From positions 47,818 through 111,817 of the forward strand of contig AFXF02001841.1 in NCBI GenBank assembly GCA_000231825.2: 64,000 nt of DNA. Direction: 5' to 3'. This stretch comes from Tetrahymena elliotti 4EA (Eukaryota > Ciliophora > Oligohymenophorea > Hymenostomatida > Tetrahymenidae). A program made the position numbers and the translations under genes. Each line of letters starts with the position of its first letter. Position 1 is the first letter of the stretch. The notes beneath the pieces are model-generated. The model was not told the DNA's origin. It made no database searches and was given only the letters and a program-made list of their open reading frames with translations. Shown here in pieces: positions 61,395 to 64,000 of the stretch.

Positions 61395-63721
61395 TCATTA
61401 TTGCTACTGTTGTTTTTTAACCATCAATCCATCTATTACAGAATAACCAGCATTTACACCTCCTTCATCATCAAAGTATCTCTTTAAAATAAAATAATAT
61501 TAAATTTTGTGAAATCAAATTAATAAAGAATTACTTTTGATCTTATAAGATATCCACCAGGTTTGTTGTGAATAATTTTATCCTTATCTGAAATAAAATA
61601 TGAAATAATTCCAAGCTCAGAAATAGAAGGAGCAACCTCTAATTTTCTATTTCTTACCATGAAAGTTATCTAAGGCTTAGGTATGATTTTTTCCATTAAA
61701 ATATAATTTTTTCTTTCTTGGGGAGTAATTTTCTCTAAGAAAGTGTAAATGTTTTTTCCATAAATATTATTATCTCCACCTTCTCTTTAAGGTTTCAAAA
61801 TATAATGCTATGGTTCATTCTTTACCAATTCTATAAGCTACTAGTGCTTAGTCTCATCTTCAAAATCATATATATTGGCAAAGTTTTCTTTTATTTATTG
61901 GCATTATTGCTCATTTAAAAATTTTTCCATCTAACCTGCTTCTTGTAATGTCTTTTGTAGTTTTTTGAACCCAACTAAAATGATGTTAACTGAAGGGCAT
62001 TTAATAGCTTTGTTAAGTTCTATTTTCTCTCTAATATTCCAAATTTACTTTAAATAAAAACACATTCAAATATTTATCATTTTAAAATTGTATTTACTTC
62101 ATTAGGGAAATGATCAGGAGAGTAACCTGTACGATAGTAAATAACTGCTATTTCGTCACCTTCTCTATTTATTATTAATTAAATTTATATCAATGCATAA
62201 TATTGAAGATTATTTTTACACTAACATAGTTCCATCTTCTTTAACTTCAGTTTATTCTATCAACTGTTGGAAAGTTCTTCTTTTACAAATAATTCCATGG
62301 TCTTTTGCAAGTAAATATTCTGGGTATCTTTAATCATAGCTATTTCCTTCAAATTCAGAAACAACAATCAAAATTTAGCTATTTGGTTTGTTATATAAAT
62401 CATAGGCATTTTTTAAGCCTTCAACAACTACTGTTACACTACTGCCTTATAATCCTTCATACTCTCCAAAGAAATCTTTTTTAAAATTTTCAAATTAAAA
62501 CTCTAGAATAAAGAAAACCAAAATGTTACTTTTAAGATATGAATTTTTGATTGTTCTCTAAAGAGATTGAACCTATTCAGCAACATAGCCAAATGATATT
62601 GAGACAGTATTATATTCAACTTGAAGCCATTTATGTTTTGCAGCACTATGAAGAACATCATTTCTAATTAAACCCATTTGTATTTTCTTAATAAATAAAT
62701 ATGTAGGTAAAATAATGTCTTATATAAAATATCAAAGTTTACTTATGTGATTTCTGATTTGTTAGCCTTTTCTGCAATTTTTAAAAATCCTTAAAGAAGA
62801 GGGTCGCTCATGCTTTATTATAATTGAAATATTACTTCATAGTATTCAAAACAAAATTCTAAATTACTTTTTAAATATTTCTTTAGCCCATTCAAATTCT
62901 TTAGACATTTTATCAATAAGCTCATTCCAAAGTTAAGTCTTGCTATAAAACTCATCAAATTCTTTCTTTTGTATCTAAATGTTTCATTTATTTATGAATT
63001 TACTTAATATTATTTAAAGGAGGTAACAAATTACAAGCAAAGGAGAAACGCTAAATGGTATGTGATCTGAATAGACTTTTTCTTCACCGTTTTTCAATTA
63101 AAGTTTGTAATGGTAAGAACAATTTTCTAGATTAGCAAAGTCAGCAAATGTATTTAGATTTGTGTTAACAATTTTTTCAATTTCATTATAAACGTTTTAA
63201 ACATGCTCTGAAAAAGGTTTTAAAATCAAGTTTAAATTGAAAATTAAAGGCTAAATTGATTCAGTTGTTTCAAATTTAGAAATAAACTCTGTAATGTTCT
63301 CAAATCTTTCATACAACGGTCTATTTAGGTTTTGAAGAGTTTATGCTAGTTCGTGCAATATAAAATCATAAATAGTTAAAAGTTAAGAACTTTAAAGGAA
63401 ATGCCCCTTCAAATAACTATTAATTTTTAATATACTATCCTTATCTATTTATCCATTTAAAATATGATCATAAGCTGTTATAATCTCTTCTGAAACCTCT
63501 GGGATAGAATTAATAATGTTGGTTTTGTTTTTAAAAATACTATCAAAGTTTTAGTTAATATAATTGACAATATCTCTAGTCTTTGTTAGCTTTTATCCAT
63601 TGAATACAACAAAAAGTTCATTTTGATTTTAAACCTATTCAAATTCCACTGCATTACTGCCAAACAAAGTGGCATATGGCTCACTAATTGATCTAAATTA
63701 ACCTACGCTAACTTTAATCAT
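61395..63721 (-). CDS. Eukaryotic-type glutathione synthetase with N-terminal GST-C-like extension
   Basis: Joins γ-glutamylcysteine and glycine using ATP. Seven exons: 63035-63721, 62868-62974, 62743-62812, 62220-62686, 62098-62164, 61535-62047, 61395-61481; 665 aa, about 190 longer than animal enzymes. The synthetase part begins near residue 170: HIPFSVSPLL (N-terminal domain), KWLQVEYNTVSISFG (~307-321), DQRYPEYLLAKDHGIICKRR, DEIAVIYYRTGYSPDHFP, NKAIKCPSV, the ATP-grasp glycine segment ILKPQREGGDNNIYG (~549-563), YILMEKIIPKP, SISELGI, and the ending GGVNAG-SVIDG. All expected motifs are present. Residues ~78-155 look like a GST C-terminal-type helical domain (ILKINSYLKGHFLQSSQLLT, YDF, RPLYERFENITEFISKFE), as in tRNA-synthetase-associated proteins. 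Both parts lie in the same first exon without a stop. Confidence 0.92.
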
Positions 63722-63803
63722 CTATTTTTTTACTAGTAGTATAACTTAAATTTGATATCTTTAATAATGCAATCACTAATTTTAATCAAATAAAAAAGCT
63801 TAC
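63722..63803 (-). other. 5'-UTR intron ending exactly at the glutathione synthetase ATG
   Basis: On the minus strand a GTAAGC donor (63803-63798) and an AAAAAATAG acceptor bound an 82-bp A/T-rich segment; the first exonic base after the acceptor is the A of the start ATG. The frame upstream is open to about 63955 but has no ATG, so the first exon is probably untranslated. Confidence 0.55.
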
Positions 63804-64000
63804 CTTTAAAACAAAATAAAAAATTTTAGACTTGTTCCTTGAGTTTTCTAAATTGTAAATAATTACTTTTAGGCACAGTAATTTATTGTATATCAGTTCT
63901 ATTAAAATCAAATCAGTCTATTCTAAGTTAATTTTCAAATAAAATTTATTCAATTTTCATTCTAGCAAAAATATATTTCTATTTCAAAAAAATAAAAATT

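Overview
The window reads as macronuclear DNA of a ciliate, most likely Tetrahymena or a close relative. It is extremely AT-rich. TAA and TAG occur dozens of times in frame inside recognisable domains (kinases, glutamate dehydrogenase, glutathione synthetase), where they fit glutamine, and every gene I could close ends at TGA. Introns are mostly 45-130 bp, AT-rich, GT...AG. Paramecium is unlikely because its introns are far shorter. All gene models were built by hand with the ciliate code; exon sums were checked for phase.

Layout, left to right. A minus-strand gene leaves the left edge (1-178). Then come a small membrane protein (1062-1385, -), an unknown 392-aa protein (1600-2778, +), glutamate dehydrogenase in nine exons (3458-6252, -), a 171-aa unknown (6528-7736, -) and a four-helix membrane protein (8395-9103, -). 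Next are a PH-plus-kinase protein (10656-13040, -), a DHHC palmitoyltransferase (14233-15972, +), an intronless histidine-kinase-like membrane protein with a decayed ATPase domain (16836-19736, +), an unresolved coding-like stretch (20304-21780) and an atypical kinase (21795-24737, +) whose domain is split by a 492-bp intron.

The middle is dominated by a tandem pair of CRC (tesmin/LIN54-type CXC) DNA-binding proteins (27138-30867 and 32835-36644, +) and a cyclic-nucleotide-binding ion channel in 12 exons (38334-43076, +). The right third holds a Q/P-rich unknown (43927-45252, -), a sugar-transporter-like MFS protein (46544-48965, -), ornithine aminotransferase (51816-53561, -), a PIERCE1-like ciliary microtubule inner protein (55260-55781, -), a six-helix membrane protein (57123-58311, +), a leucine-rich-repeat protein (59386-60613, +) and glutathione synthetase (61395-63721, -) carrying an N-terminal extension that looks like a GST C-terminal-type domain.

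The genes form no operon or pathway cluster; neighbours appear functionally independent, as expected for a ciliate chromosome. The most unusual points are the GST-like/glutathione synthetase fusion, the degenerate histidine kinase, the channel lacking a recognisable GYG filter but carrying a CCHC zinc knuckle, the CRC gene pair with His/Asp-rich stretches, and several families of diverged tandem repeats between genes.
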